A DNA stretch of 64,000 nt from Endotrypanum monterogeii (taxonomy: Eukaryota; Euglenozoa; Kinetoplastea; Trypanosomatida; Trypanosomatidae). The position numbers were made by a program, and so were the translations under genes. Under the pieces are notes generated by a model. The model saw nothing but the letters and a program-made list of their open reading frames with translations, had not been told where the DNA came from and did no database searches. Shown here piece after piece: positions 39,619-50,288 of the stretch. The DNA is taken from assembly GCA_000333855.2 (NCBI GenBank), contig CM007343.1:88531-152530 (forward strand), read 5' to 3'. The number at the start of each line of letters is the position of its first letter. The stretch's first letter is position 1.

Positions 39619-40829
39619 TGTTGCACCGTTCACAGCGAGGGAAAAAGTGCGGAGAAAGGGAGGCAGGGTGATGAGAGATCTAGAATGTGTAGGTCGTGCG
39701 GTGCGGTTCCTTGCTCATTGTTTTTTTTTTCTGATAGTGGTGGTCGCCCCTGTCACCCACCCCTGCCCTCTCTCTCTTCCCATCGCCGCGAATTCGGTGG
39801 CAGACCACAGTCCCTGTATGTATACGTGGTATGTCTCCCTATTTACCTTTTTTTTTCTTGGTTGCCGATTTGCGCCCTATCCCTGCCCACGGGCGACATG
39901 GATGTTGTGACTATAGCTGATGTCTTCGATAAATGTGGTTAATGCTTGTGTATCCCCCTGTCGGTCTTTTGTGCCGAGGCGCTCATGTCTCTTCCCCTCC
40001 TACCTCTCTCGACACACGCGGCCGCTATTCCCCACTAACCTTTTTATATATGTTGTGTCATGTTGTTGCACTTGCAGAATGTTTAACGTCTGGTGTGTCT
40101 CTTGATGGGTAATGCCGTGTCTGACGCATGCGCTTCTCGCCCACCTTTTTTTTTTTGCACAATATGTTGCGTCACCACTCATAACAGCCCCCCTTTTTCT
40201 CTCAGCTCTTTCAGCTCCATGCATACCTGTGGTGAGGAGCGTAGTGGCGGACACATTTATTCACGCTCTCTCTGTTTGTAGGTATGTGTCTGAGTGCGTG
40301 TGTGTGTGATGCGCATCGTTTATACCTTCCCGCTTCCCCCTCCTTCCTCTCCTCTTTCCTTGGTACCCATTGCGAATATCGATATTCTCTGTGACCGCGT
40401 TCAACGTGCCTCTTGCTCATTTGTTATCAGGACTCCGGTTTTGTTCGAACCTCCTCACTCAAAAAAAAAAAAAAATGATCGAGGGTGAAGCACAACGCTG
40501 AGCAGTGCGGCGATACGTTTGGGGCTCCATTCTGTCATCCTATGTACATCTTTGGACCCTCCCACTGGGCATCAAGAGTGGGGGTGAAGACGTTGGTCCG
40601 CAGCTGAGAAGAGAGAGGGGAGTGGTCGTGTGTGCCCCTCTACGCTTTAACGTGTGAATACCGACGGAAAAGATATACGTTATGTTTTTCTCCGATGCAT
40701 CTCATTCTAAGTGCTTTCTTCCCTTGCTCCCCCCCCCCTACCGCCCTGCCCCGGCAACTCTTTCCAACGGCAGTGAAGCATAAATGCATACAGGCGCGCT
40801 AGCTTGCTCACAACTGCTACCGGTAAGCG
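39619..40829. other. Intergenic region, 1.2 kb
   Basis: T runs (39720-39730, 39848-39857, 40147-40156), an A run (40460-40474) followed by an ATG that opens no long frame, and a C-rich tract with acceptor AG at 40772-40773. No gene seen. Confidence 0.7.
40772..40773 (+). promoter_or_regulatory. Probable spliced-leader acceptor for the 1937-residue protein
   Basis: A C/T-rich tract (40708-40766) is followed by CGGCAG, with AG at 40772-40773 and the ATG 57 bases downstream. Confidence 0.45.
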
Positions 40830-43800
40830 ATGCCTCGCGAGCTCACTGAGCGTATTTTTGGGGCTGCGCTCGCCAATGAGTTTCAGTGGCGCAACTTGTA
40901 CTTGAAGGAGTTCGGCTGTTGCACCTATCCACCGCCGATCCCCAAGGATCCCTGCACCACATCCGAGGGCGTGTTCCCGCTGCAACGGCAAGTGTCACTC
41001 CTCCCTCACGAAAGCAGCAGTAGCAGCGACGGAGACGCGGACGATAACCAAACAGACAGCAACTACTTCAATGACACCTCAACAGCGACAATCGATACGT
41101 ACGACCCCGCCCAAGGGCAACAGGGCACAATGCTCCTCACTTTACCCGTCCAGGCTGAGGAGAAGCATGAGAGCAACGCGTGGAAGCCTCATCCCCAGAA
41201 CGGCCGCCCGGAGGACGCGGAGACTCCTCGCAAAAATGCCTCCCGTGGTGCTCGCCCGATGGCGGATCAATACTTCAGCTTGGACATGTCCCTTTCCCTC
41301 AACAAGAATGCAAGTGAGTCGGGCACTGGCCATCAATCTTCCCACCGCAATGGACAGCGGCGCAACGGCCACGGGACTGTGCTGCGCAAAGACGACTTTT
41401 TTGACTCGAACGACGTCTTCTCAACAAAGTTCTTTAGTTTTCTCTGGACAGCGGACGAGAGCCACGAAGAAAACACAGATGTCACACGCGCGGATGACAA
41501 CCCGAACCACAGCTCACCAGCGTATGATTCTGCAAAAAGGCCGGCCGCCAGGCGCAACGCGTACGACACCAACTACTCAAAGCGCCTCACGCTTTCGCGG
41601 GCCGGATTCTCAGCAGTGGTGAACAGCACGTTCAAGTCGAACCCGCACGACTTACCCAAGTCAGTCCTACTACTGCATCACCAAACATGGGCCTTGTTGA
41701 TGGATAACCGCCTCATGGCCTGGGTGCACCGCGAAGCAGCCGAGCACTGTCAGCGCGCGACAGTGCTGCGGCAACGCCTGCTCGACATCATCGCGAGCGG
41801 TCCTACTAGGATTGACGGTATCGCGTTCACTTTCTCCGAATCCACCAGCTCGTCACTCTTGTTGCCGCAAGAAGACACACTGCAGAGGACATTGGAGAGC
41901 TTCTCCCCCTTTTTTGTCGTGGTGTCGCCACCGGCAGTAGTGCAGAGGGTGAGGGATCACATCCATGCAGCGCGACAGGTCCAGGGGCGCTCCGGAAGCG
42001 GGCACCGATCCAATGTCAACGCCGCGGCTGATCTTATTGGCCTTCCACTGTTGAGCCAATACGGCTCATGGAGGGAAGCTTACGAGCATCGCAGTCGATG
42101 GAACAAGGCGCCGTTCTCGTTCTTTCTTATACACGATGTCAGCTACAACTACGCGCAGGTCACGGCCTTCTTCGTGGAGCTGCAGCTGCTCTACACACAC
42201 AGCCATATTCACTCACGGAACTGCTTGGAGGCGAGGCGGACGCCGGTCCCTCTTCAAAAAATGGGTCAGCCCCTTTCTAATTTGGGGGCTGCTAGTCCCA
42301 CAACAGCGGAGCAAAGCAACCAGTGTCCGCTTCTTTTCATGGGGGAATTGACAGAGGCTATTATCCTCGCCTACGAACAAAGCCCCGCCCACACCACGCT
42401 GTCGATGCTTCGTCGCGTGCTGGACTTTCTGACAGATGCTGCCCTCGACGTTCTGACGGCGTATCGCTTCATCAGCAGCGAAGCCCTTCAGCGCCAGCAC
42501 CAGTTCGAGGTGCCAGGCGTAACGATCACGCGGCAGTTTCCCGCCGCTCCATCGATTCCCACCGCATTCGCTGCCAATATTTCTCATGAGGTGGCGGCAG
42601 AAGTGATTTCAGACACGGCACATGAAACAGATAGCGATGTGGCGTCAGTGGCCACAGGTAGTGACGAAAATCTGAACGACAACAGTGGCATATCGGGGGT
42701 TATGGACAGCTCACACGGAGGCAATAAAATCGACAATGCCGCGGGCAACGGAAGCTCAGCGAGTATACCCCACATAGAGCCGAGGCGTGTCACGGAGCAC
42801 GACATCAACGCTCTTTTTGAGATCGCCTACTGGTTTGTGGACGCGACGACGGCGAACAACAAGGTACCACTCGACCCGACTCTTCTCGCCGGCATTTACC
42901 CTGGAGGCCGTGGTGTGGCCTCATCCATGTTTCCGACCCTCAACGCGGATGGGTCACAGTCGATTCTCCCACACAACACTGACACTCCCCCGCCGACTGA
43001 GACAGAGAACCTCTCGGCTTTGCCGATACCACAATCGCAGCAATACCTGCCTGGTCGCGCACAGGTTCATAATCCTGTCGGCTCGCTTGCGGAGGCGGTG
43101 ACGCTGCTGGAAGCTTACAGGTACCCCTTCAAGCCGCGTGACGATAAACCGATCCGTGGCGCTCGCAAGAGGCGACAAGGTGGGGCCCAGGGTGACGCGA
43201 AAGCCCGACGTAGGGGCAATGCTCCAAAGAAGCCCGCGTCTCCGCATACACCGGCTGTCTCCTTCTCAAATTCCTTCAGAGGGTTCATCAGCCCTTTAGT
43301 TATCCTCACCACCTATATACGCATGCACGGTGGCATATGGCTGAAGCAGCTTTTTCGCCACGTCTTCGAGCTGCTGCGCAAACCTGGTATCCTACTTTAT
43401 GTCAACACCCTTGAGCTCGACGCCACATGGGCCTCCCTACAGTCGCCGCCACCACTGTCGACACAGGAAAACGTCAAGCAGGGAGACACCGGAGGAGCGC
43501 GAGGACGTCTACACCGACCGCGCCCCTCAGTAGCGGTATCAGCAGCAACAGCGTCTCCGGCTTTGGGCACCGCCGCTGAAGCAGACACAAATAGGAGTGA
43601 CTTTTTCTATGGACTCAAGTGTCTGGAAGATCTCATTTGTCAAGATATTTTGTATTCACTGAATCACTTCTTTGGGTTTCTCTACGGCAAGCGATCTCCG
43701 GCTGCGCGACTGCCAAACGGGATTTCCCTGCTGCTAACTCAATTTGTGTCCACTGTGCACCTGTACATGCTGGAGAGCGTCGGCGTCACTCGTGCGGGCG

Positions 43801-46643
43801 TCTTTGGCGAAACCAGTCACAACAGCTCCGCGCGGCCTGGTGGACGTGCTCAACCGAAGCATCGAGGAATAAACACAACAGACGAGACGCCGACTCGCAT
43901 TGTGGAGGAGTGTTTGCGAGTTTGCAAGCAGCGCTATCAGGCTAGCGTGCGGCGAGGCGGTGGCTCCGGGGATCCAAACAATACCTACATGTCTGCCTTT
44001 CGCAATCCCAACAAGAATGTAAAAGGAACTGGGAGCAGCACCATGGCGGAGGAAGTTGTGCCCACCGCGGTTGCCTCGGTGTCACGCCTCCTGCAGACTA
44101 TTGAGCAACACCGCCTTGCAAAGTTTATTATTTTCGACTGCTGGATTCTTCCTGCCCTCAACAACGCAGTGTCATTTGGCTACTTAGCGCCGGACTCCCC
44201 AATGCACCTCCGGTGGAATGTCGACGCGCTCGCACGATATCTCAAAATTCTGTTGCACGCTCCTTTCGTCGAAAATGATAAGAAGAACTTCACTAGTCTT
44301 TCCTCAAGGCCTCTGATCCCCTCCAGGCAAGGCAGCCAGAGCGACCTTCGTCCCAACGCAAGCACTGAGAATAGAGACGACCGCGGCGCCGAAAAGCGGC
44401 AGACGCGCAACAGAGCCGGTCACCGAGGCAATCATCGCGGCGCTGTGAGTCAAGCAGTACTAACTCTGCCCGCATACATTACGGGCATCTACGACGTGGC
44501 GACTGGCTCCCTAGTGCGCATGCAAACCTCCCTATCCGTAGCCACGACCAAGAGATCCAAACCTTCGCAAGTCCTTCGCACTCCGATACCGAACGCTGAG
44601 ACTGTGGAACCCCCTCCGGTCACACAGAGCATATCATCGTTGATGTCGTCGAGCCCTCTAGTGAGCACGGTGGCGGACAAATCCGTGGTTAGCGTGACGC
44701 CTTCGGTGATGTCCGATACGGAGGACACGGGAAGCAGGTCTGATATGAAATCACCAACGCAATCGGGTCAGTCGAAGGGGACACTGGAGGCCACTGCCCC
44801 CCCACCCAGTCACCCCGCAACGTTCGAGGGGCAGTCTGAAGAAACTCCGCTCAAAGACTCCGTAGCCTGGGGAATCTCAGAGCCTCAGGCGGGTGCGACG
44901 GCGGCTGCAGCGACCACGGCGTTACCGCAATCCGTGATCTCCTCTCGCCTGCTTTCCTCAGATGGAGGAATTGCCGAGGTGGTGCCGCACCCCAATCCGG
45001 ATCGGGGTGTGCAGGACGATGCGCACGCCGCGCCCCCCAACGAACCACGTAGCGATTCCCAGACAACTCACAGTTCTAAAATACAGTCCTCCGACTCTCT
45101 CACTGCATCATCTCTATCGACAGATAACAAGCAGAACCCTCTCACCAACGCCGATGCCAGCAACCGTGGTTCAGTGCCACTGACGCACCCGTACGTTGTG
45201 ATGGATGATGCTGGATGGGTGGATATGTCCCCAGTGCTGCAAAGCCTCAACGACAGCATCGGACTCACTAGCTGCGACCGCGGCATCAGTGGAGCATTGA
45301 ACAATGAAGCCAACTCCTCAACCTCACCATCGCACCTACCCAAGACGAGTGAGCGTGGTGGGGTGTACTGGTCCAGAAAAATGTCAACCATGGCGTCTGG
45401 CGCCAAATATCAGTCACCACAGGAAAGTGTGGGGAACCTCGCCACCACGACGAACTCCTCTGTTGCTGACTTGCCGGTATTGCATATGCTGAACGCATTC
45501 ATATATACCGCCTGCACAGACAACAGAAACTTTGTGCTGGTGCCGGAACACGAGATTCTGCCGTCCATGGTTGCCAATTGCATCGAGAAGCTTTATGACT
45601 TCGCAACAGACAAGCATCCAATGGTGGTCCACGCGCTGAGTAAAGGATTCTTCGATTTTTCCCGCAACTTGTGCGACAGCACACCGTCAGGTCTGACGTC
45701 ACTGTATATGGCATGCATGAACGGAGTGCTGTTACATCCGCGGACTGCGTCACATGTGCTCAAGAACGTTATGGAAAACAATGCGCTGTTTTCTCGCACT
45801 TTGCTGAAGCCGGTGACAGACACCACTGCGCTTGAACTCCTCGGATCCTTGGTCAGTTGCTCACGTGACATGCCCATGGTGGACGTTAACGCCGTTGTGC
45901 CTTTGATTCACTCACTGGCTCCCTCGCGCGCGGCGCGTGGGGGTTCAATGAGGCGATTGCCAAAAAAGAAAGACGCTGCATGCGGCGGAGTGACTTTGCC
46001 AGCGATTAGCCCAAAAGACGATGTCAGAGTCTCGACGAGCGCGGTTGTTTCCCACCGCTGGGAGCGAGAGTCCCGTCGGCTGTTGCGCGAGTTTGTTTTC
46101 CTCACTAACGGCAACGATGACAGCGGGCCCCCGCAGCCTCTGGTGCCAGGGTTCCAGCGGCCCATAGGGCCACCCCACCCGGGTCAGATAATACAAGCAG
46201 GCGCAGCCCGCATCGTGGAGGACACTGGCGGTGGAACACCGATGGTGTTCGACCCTTGGTGGCGTGCCATGGTAGTGGCGCTTTGTGTCAAAGCGTTCAA
46301 CATGTTCGCTGAGTGTACCGATGCTCAGTCAGCGTCGTTTGAAGAGATTTGTCATGACCACGCGGAGGAGGCCAATCGTCTCAATCGGTACGTTAGCTCT
46401 TACTTTGTGACCACGAAAGGAAAAGAAACCTTCAAGAGAAACTCCTCGACAGGTGTTGGTCTACAAGGCAGGCAAAGTTTCACGGGGCGAGGTAGCATCA
46501 CGAACTCCATGATCGACACACTGAAAATCTCCAAGCGAAAGGCGAAGTCCAAGAAAGCGAAGCCAAGCGGTGGCGGAGTATTGAAATCACCTGGACTAAG
46601 GGCTAAGAAACAAAAGGGAAAGTCCCCCGCCGCGGCGATGTGA
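40830..46643 (+). CDS. Very large protein with a divergent RasGAP-like core
   Basis: A 1937-residue protein. Long Ser/Thr/Pro/Asn-rich stretches separate helical blocks. One block resembles a RasGAP domain: SFRGFISPLVILTTYIRMHG (from 815) looks like the FRGNSLxTKxxxxYLKxxG segment that carries the arginine finger (Arg817 here). It is followed by WLKQLFRHVFELL and TLELDATW, like the family's YLxxxLxPxIxxI and EIDP segments, and then KFIIFDCWILPALNNAVSFGYLAP (near 1098-1120), like the FLFLRFxxPAI segment. The FLR Arg is Cys1104. The spacing between the two motifs is larger than usual, with low-complexity inserts. The C-terminus is Lys-rich. Without a profile search the RasGAP call is tentative; a Ras-family GAP role would be expected if it holds. 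The gene itself is secure. Confidence 0.85.
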   Translation: MPRELTERIFGAALANEFQWRNLYLKEFGCCTYPPPIPKDPCTTSEGVFPLQRQVSLLPHESSSSSDGDADDNQTDSNYFNDTSTATIDTYDPAQGQQGTMLLTLPVQAEEKHESNAWKPHPQNGRPEDAETPRKNASRGARPMADQYFSLDMSLSLNKNASESGTGHQSSHRNGQRRNGHGTVLRKDDFFDSNDVFSTKFFSFLWTADESHEENTDVTRADDNPNHSSPAYDSAKRPAARRNAYDTNYSKRLTLSRAGFSAVVNSTFKSNPHDLPKSVLLLHHQTWALLMDNRLMAWVHREAAEHCQRATVLRQRLLDIIASGPTRIDGIAFTFSESTSSSLLLPQEDTLQRTLESFSPFFVVVSPPAVVQRVRDHIHAARQVQGRSGSGHRSNVNAAADLIGLPLLSQYGSWREAYEHRSRWNKAPFSFFLIHDVSYNYAQVTAFFVELQLLYTHSHIHSRNCLEARRTPVPLQKMGQPLSNLGAASPTTAEQSNQCPLLFMGELTEAIILAYEQSPAHTTLSMLRRVLDFLTDAALDVLTAYRFISSEALQRQHQFEVPGVTITRQFPAAPSIPTAFAANISHEVAAEVISDTAHETDSDVASVATGSDENLNDNSGISGVMDSSHGGNKIDNAAGNGSSASIPHIEPRRVTEHDINALFEIAYWFVDATTANNKVPLDPTLLAGIYPGGRGVASSMFPTLNADGSQSILPHNTDTPPPTETENLSALPIPQSQQYLPGRAQVHNPVGSLAEAVTLLEAYRYPFKPRDDKPIRGARKRRQGGAQGDAKARRRGNAPKKPASPHTPAVSFSNSFRGFISPLVILTTYIRMHGGIWLKQLFRHVFELLRKPGILLYVNTLELDATWASLQSPPPLSTQENVKQGDTGGARGRLHRPRPSVAVSAATASPALGTAAEADTNRSDFFYGLKCLEDLICQDILYSLNHFFGFLYGKRSPAARLPNGISLLLTQFVSTVHLYMLESVGVTRAGVFGETSHNSSARPGGRAQPKHRGINTTDETPTRIVEECLRVCKQRYQASVRRGGGSGDPNNTYMSAFRNPNKNVKGTGSSTMAEEVVPTAVASVSRLLQTIEQHRLAKFIIFDCWILPALNNAVSFGYLAPDSPMHLRWNVDALARYLKILLHAPFVENDKKNFTSLSSRPLIPSRQGSQSDLRPNASTENRDDRGAEKRQTRNRAGHRGNHRGAVSQAVLTLPAYITGIYDVATGSLVRMQTSLSVATTKRSKPSQVLRTPIPNAETVEPPPVTQSISSLMSSSPLVSTVADKSVVSVTPSVMSDTEDTGSRSDMKSPTQSGQSKGTLEATAPPPSHPATFEGQSEETPLKDSVAWGISEPQAGATAAAATTALPQSVISSRLLSSDGGIAEVVPHPNPDRGVQDDAHAAPPNEPRSDSQTTHSSKIQSSDSLTASSLSTDNKQNPLTNADASNRGSVPLTHPYVVMDDAGWVDMSPVLQSLNDSIGLTSCDRGISGALNNEANSSTSPSHLPKTSERGGVYWSRKMSTMASGAKYQSPQESVGNLATTTNSSVADLPVLHMLNAFIYTACTDNRNFVLVPEHEILPSMVANCIEKLYDFATDKHPMVVHALSKGFFDFSRNLCDSTPSGLTSLYMACMNGVLLHPRTASHVLKNVMENNALFSRTLLKPVTDTTALELLGSLVSCSRDMPMVDVNAVVPLIHSLAPSRAARGGSMRRLPKKKDAACGGVTLPAISPKDDVRVSTSAVVSHRWERESRRLLREFVFLTNGNDDSGPPQPLVPGFQRPIGPPHPGQIIQAGAARIVEDTGGGTPMVFDPWWRAMVVALCVKAFNMFAECTDAQSASFEEICHDHAEEANRLNRYVSSYFVTTKGKETFKRNSSTGVGLQGRQSFTGRGSITNSMIDTLKISKRKAKSKKAKPSGGGVLKSPGLRAKKQKGKSPAAAM

Positions 46644-46815
46644 TGAAGAAAAAAAAGAAAAAAAAGAAGGGGGTGGGGTGGGGTAGGGGAATCCGAACGT
46701 CCCCCCCCCTCCCTCGACGCACACACACGCACGTGCACACGTACTACGCACACACACGAGACGACACTCGTACTCGAGATACGAGTCGAGTCGACGCACT
46801 GACACGAGTCTACAA

Positions 46816-46835
46816 NNNNNNNNNNNNNNNNNNNN
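46816..46835. other. Assembly gap (20 N)
   Basis: Twenty consecutive N of placeholder length. The left edge is rich in ACACG/CGAGT words and the right edge in GGAAA and GGTAC words, unlike the surrounding sequence. Confidence 0.98.
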
Positions 46836-46890
46836 AGTAGTAAGTAAAGAAAAAGGAAAAAAAGGAAAAAAAGGGGTAAAACGGGGGTAC

Positions 46891-46936
46891 GGGGGTACGG
46901 GGGTACGGGTACCGGTACCCGTACCCCCGTACCCCC
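46891..46936. repeat. Perfect 46-bp palindrome next to the gap
   Basis: The left arm 46891-46913 is the exact reverse complement of 46914-46936, centred on GGTACCGGTACC and built from GGGGGTAC units. It lies 55 bases from the N run and may be a fold-back assembly artefact. Confidence 0.9.
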
Positions 46937-48026
46937 CTCCCCCCTCCCCTCCCCTCCCCTCCCCTCCCTCCCCTCCCTCCCTCCCTCCCCCCCACACCTT
47001 GCGAGTGTCTCCCTTCCGACAATTTCGGGAATATATGTAAAGTGAAACTACTGGTGAAGAAAAAAAGGAATAATAAAAGCTTCGAGTCATGTGGAGGAGG
47101 CGGGTGTGCGTAGGGGAAAAAAAGAAATCTTTTTTTTTTTGTCTCCAATCTTTACGCAGCGGAGGGGTGATGATCCCCCTCCCCCCGCTGGTGCTCCTCT
47201 GTTTTGTCGCATAGGAAACCCCTATGAAGTTTCTGATTTACCAGGGGCGCCTGTACACGAGTGCTCTCTCCTATTCCTTCTCCCTGCTCAGCTGCCTCTT
47301 CCTCACTTCCTCTGCAGACAAACGTGACTTATTTATTGTGTCACTCATGCAAATATTCTAAGGCTATACTTTTGTTGTTGTTTCGGGAGGGGGGGGGAGG
47401 TGGCAGCGACCTCCTCGTGTGTTCACCTGATATCTTCTGTACCCACCGAAATCCTTACCTGCCTCCGGTGCTCACCTCGCCCCGTGTGTCTTCAAAACAG
47501 TGTGAGGGGGGGGTGTTTGCACATTCTATATTCATTTCCGGGAAAGAAGACTTCGGACATGGGGTGGAATCCTCGGACACCTGGCAAAGGCAACGCGAAC
47601 CCCAACCTCGGCCGACGAACTGAGAAGGCTGCTACTGTCATTCGGATAGCAGAAGGCCTCTATCCCCCCTCCCCCCCCCTACGACGCTGTAAAAACTCGG
47701 ATTTCCAGTAGTGTAACCCTAGCGGCAAACAAGGAGCCCTCGACAGATGCACCATCAATGTGCTTGTCCCCGCCCCTCCGCGAGCATCTAGAGCCCAAGG
47801 CTTGTATATACGTGTAGCCATTGTTCTCGTGGTGAAGGGAAGGCGCAAACATCACCGAGTGACGGAGTCATAGTGTCAAGGTGTGCTAACGTACCTCTGA
47901 TATATAATACGCCCCTCCTCAGCAATAGTTACACTGCAACCCCATTCCCCTCTCAGAGCAGGGGTAGCAGGACTGCAGCACTTGTCATACCGCCTATGGC
48001 TCGTAAAGAATTCGTATCAAATTTCA

Positions 48027-48057
<31 letters not shown>

Positions 48058-48186
48058 CTTGTACGCCTCGATTGAAAGAGTCAGAGAAGCAGTGGCATGT
48101 GTGCTGCTCTTTCTCGGTCTGTGTGTGTTTGCGTAGACTGGATGTTCTTTCCGATACATAGTCAAATCGCATTAACCTCACCCCCC

Positions 48187-48224
<38 letters not shown>

Positions 48225-48625
48225 CATGATCATAATCATAAGAAAGAGTAAGTGTGCCAGCGGGACGGCGCGCAGAAAGAGGGAAAGGAGGAGGAGGAGG
48301 GGGGGGACAGTCTTTTGAAAAACGTGATGTAGCCTAGCAGGCGGCTCAGCCCTTTCTCATTCCTCCCTCCTGTCGCTCTCCCTGCGGCAGCGTATTTTTT
48401 CACTCATCTCACTGCCTCACACAATCACCATCTATTCCACCGAAACAACATCAAGGGTAGCACAGGAATACCCCGTATCACAAGCAGGCACAAACGGGGA
48501 GAGGAACACGAAAGGAGTTCGAAGAAACGCAGTTCTTGGCCTCGGCATCCACGTCTAGAGACTGGAATGCATCACTGACCAGCTACATCAGCCTGCTAGC
48601 TTCATTCCACGGGTGTCTTTCATTG

Positions 48626-48910
48626 ATGTCTCATCTTGATGCGCCATCGTTGGCGTTTCACCACTTTGCGAGGCCTGAGGCACCTCGTGTGGAACAAACA
48701 ATGAAATCGGGTCGTTGCTCCCCCAATTTTGGTGAATTAGTGAGACAGCTACAAGCTCTCCTGCGAACCTCTGAGTACGATGTGTATCGCGTTCAGTGTG
48801 TTGCAACGGAGGCCATGGAGAGTCTGCAGGTCGTACGAATGCACCTCATCGAACGTACGTCGCAACTCGCTGCTGGGCGCGAGGAGGAGCGGGCACAAGG
48901 GGACAGCTAA
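48626..48910 (+). CDS. Small candidate protein, unrecognised
   Basis: It would encode 94 residues. The C-terminal two thirds are helical and charged (FGELVRQLQALLRTSEYDVYRVQ; EAMESLQVVRMHLIERTSQLAAGREEER), suggesting a small coiled or helical-bundle protein. Codon use in this part looks gene-like, and it fills a 3.6-kb space between two certain genes. The ATG at 48626 is the first in frame; the reading continues upstream only from TTG. No family recognised. Confidence 0.45.
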   Translation: MSHLDAPSLAFHHFARPEAPRVEQTMKSGRCSPNFGELVRQLQALLRTSEYDVYRVQCVATEAMESLQVVRMHLIERTSQLAAGREEERAQGDS

Positions 48911-50288
48911 GGCTAGTGCTGAGCAGCACTGGCCGCTCAGTTCTACGTGTAGCCACTAGGACGGCAGCGGTACGCACACATCTTCACAGGGCCATCTCCT
49001 GCTGCTAACAGCAACAACGCTAGTCATCATACATACACGCACATATACAAAATGAAGTTTGTTTCCTCTTTGCAGTTACGAAGAGGTATGCGCATTTTTT
49101 TTTTTCAGATCTTCTTGCGACCTCTCCTTCGCGTAATCCTGCGCTTCGATCACAGTATTCGCTACTCTGTGTGTAACGTGGCTTGATCAAGTCTATTCAT
49201 TTCCCCTGCTATCACTAGGAAAGCACCAATTGTGCAAGTACAACAAGGGGAAAAAAGAAGTATGAAGCAGACACACAACCTGTGAGGGCTCACCTCTGGG
49301 AAGGCTTTTCTTCTCGAATGCACCACCAAACAGATGTTCGTGAGGTATGGCAGTAATAATATATCTGCTAGTTTTTCTCTGCCTTCGCTCCGACTTCCAA
49401 CACAACTTCCTATCGATCTAGATTCTCTCACGTCCCCCCCTTCCCCCCTCCCCCCGGACACACACACACACACACGTGTATATGCATGTATCTTGTACGT
49501 CGGCACAGGGTCTCCTCTCTTGTAGTGCCTTCGTGCGCGCAGGATACCGCTGTTGTCTGTGTCTATACTTGTGTCATGCTCCCCTTCCCCTCACCCCTCT
49601 CCCTCCGTGGCCCTCAGAGACGACTTCTAGTATGTTGCCGCGGCGCAGCGATGCCAGAATACTGATCTGCCTGCGCTGCTGGCAGCGATTGAGTTGACGT
49701 CATGCACTTCCTGATGAGAACCGATCTGCACTTATGTCTCGCTCCTTCTCATACCTTCTTGTTTAACCCCTCCCCCTCCTCCCACCCACCCACCTCCGGC
49801 TCGCCTATCACACGCGCGTGCAGCTAACACACTAGTTTCAGAACAGCTCGAATCCACTACACATCTCCAGCGACAATACACCACTTTTTTTTTTTTATTT
49901 CCTCACCTGAGATATCCTGGTGACAAAGAAAAAAAAACAGCGTACGCTTTTTCGATCTATCCCCATCAACGCTACACACACACGCGTACACACTCAGTTC
50001 CTCTGTCGATTTTTCAGTTGCTCGGCAGGTCCAAGTAGAATCCTCTTGAGTGCTATTACTGAAGGCTGGCTGACTGATCTCTGCATCTCGACTTCGCTTT
50101 GCCCCTCCTCCACGTAAATATCGTCTGCCCTTCACACACCACTCGGCGGCGGCAGCAGCGGCGGCAACTCTGCAACATATATACCCCAACGTTTTTTTTT
50201 TTTCATTATCGTAACAAGCATCTCTCTCGCAACACGTAAACACACACACACTCACACACACATTCCGCCTCATTGTACACGACCGAAC
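48911..50288. other. Intergenic region, 1.4 kb
   Basis: It holds T runs (49096-49106, 49885-49896, 50192-50203), a short (CA)n (49459-49475), C/T-rich tracts (49739-49800) and the acceptor AG at 50217-50218. No gene seen. Confidence 0.7.
50217..50218 (+). promoter_or_regulatory. Probable spliced-leader acceptor for aldose 1-epimerase
   Basis: A run of twelve Ts followed by CATTATCGTAACAAG places AG at 50217-50218, about 70 bases before the ATG. Confidence 0.55.

Larger units (their letters stand above)
46644..48625. other. Intergenic region with assembly gap and palindrome
   Basis: It holds A-rich and CA-rich gap edges, a 20-N gap at 46816-46835, a perfect 46-bp palindrome at 46891-46936, C/T-rich tracts, complex sequence at 47530-47890 and (TA)n runs (48030-48055, 48190-48222). 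No gene recognised before 48626. Confidence 0.65.

Noticed and set aside
40430..40445. GTTCGAAC resembling a tRNA T-loop
   Set aside because: No acceptor stem, anticodon arm or internal promoter boxes at tRNA spacing are present.
46891..46936. Palindrome as a replication origin or recombination site
   Set aside because: Its position next to an N run and the same word (GGTACC) at the other gap make an assembly artefact more likely.
47400..47711. 103-codon frame containing GWNPRTPGKGNANPNLG
   Set aside because: It crosses G- and C-runs, lacks a recognisable fold and shifts composition midway; more likely spacer.
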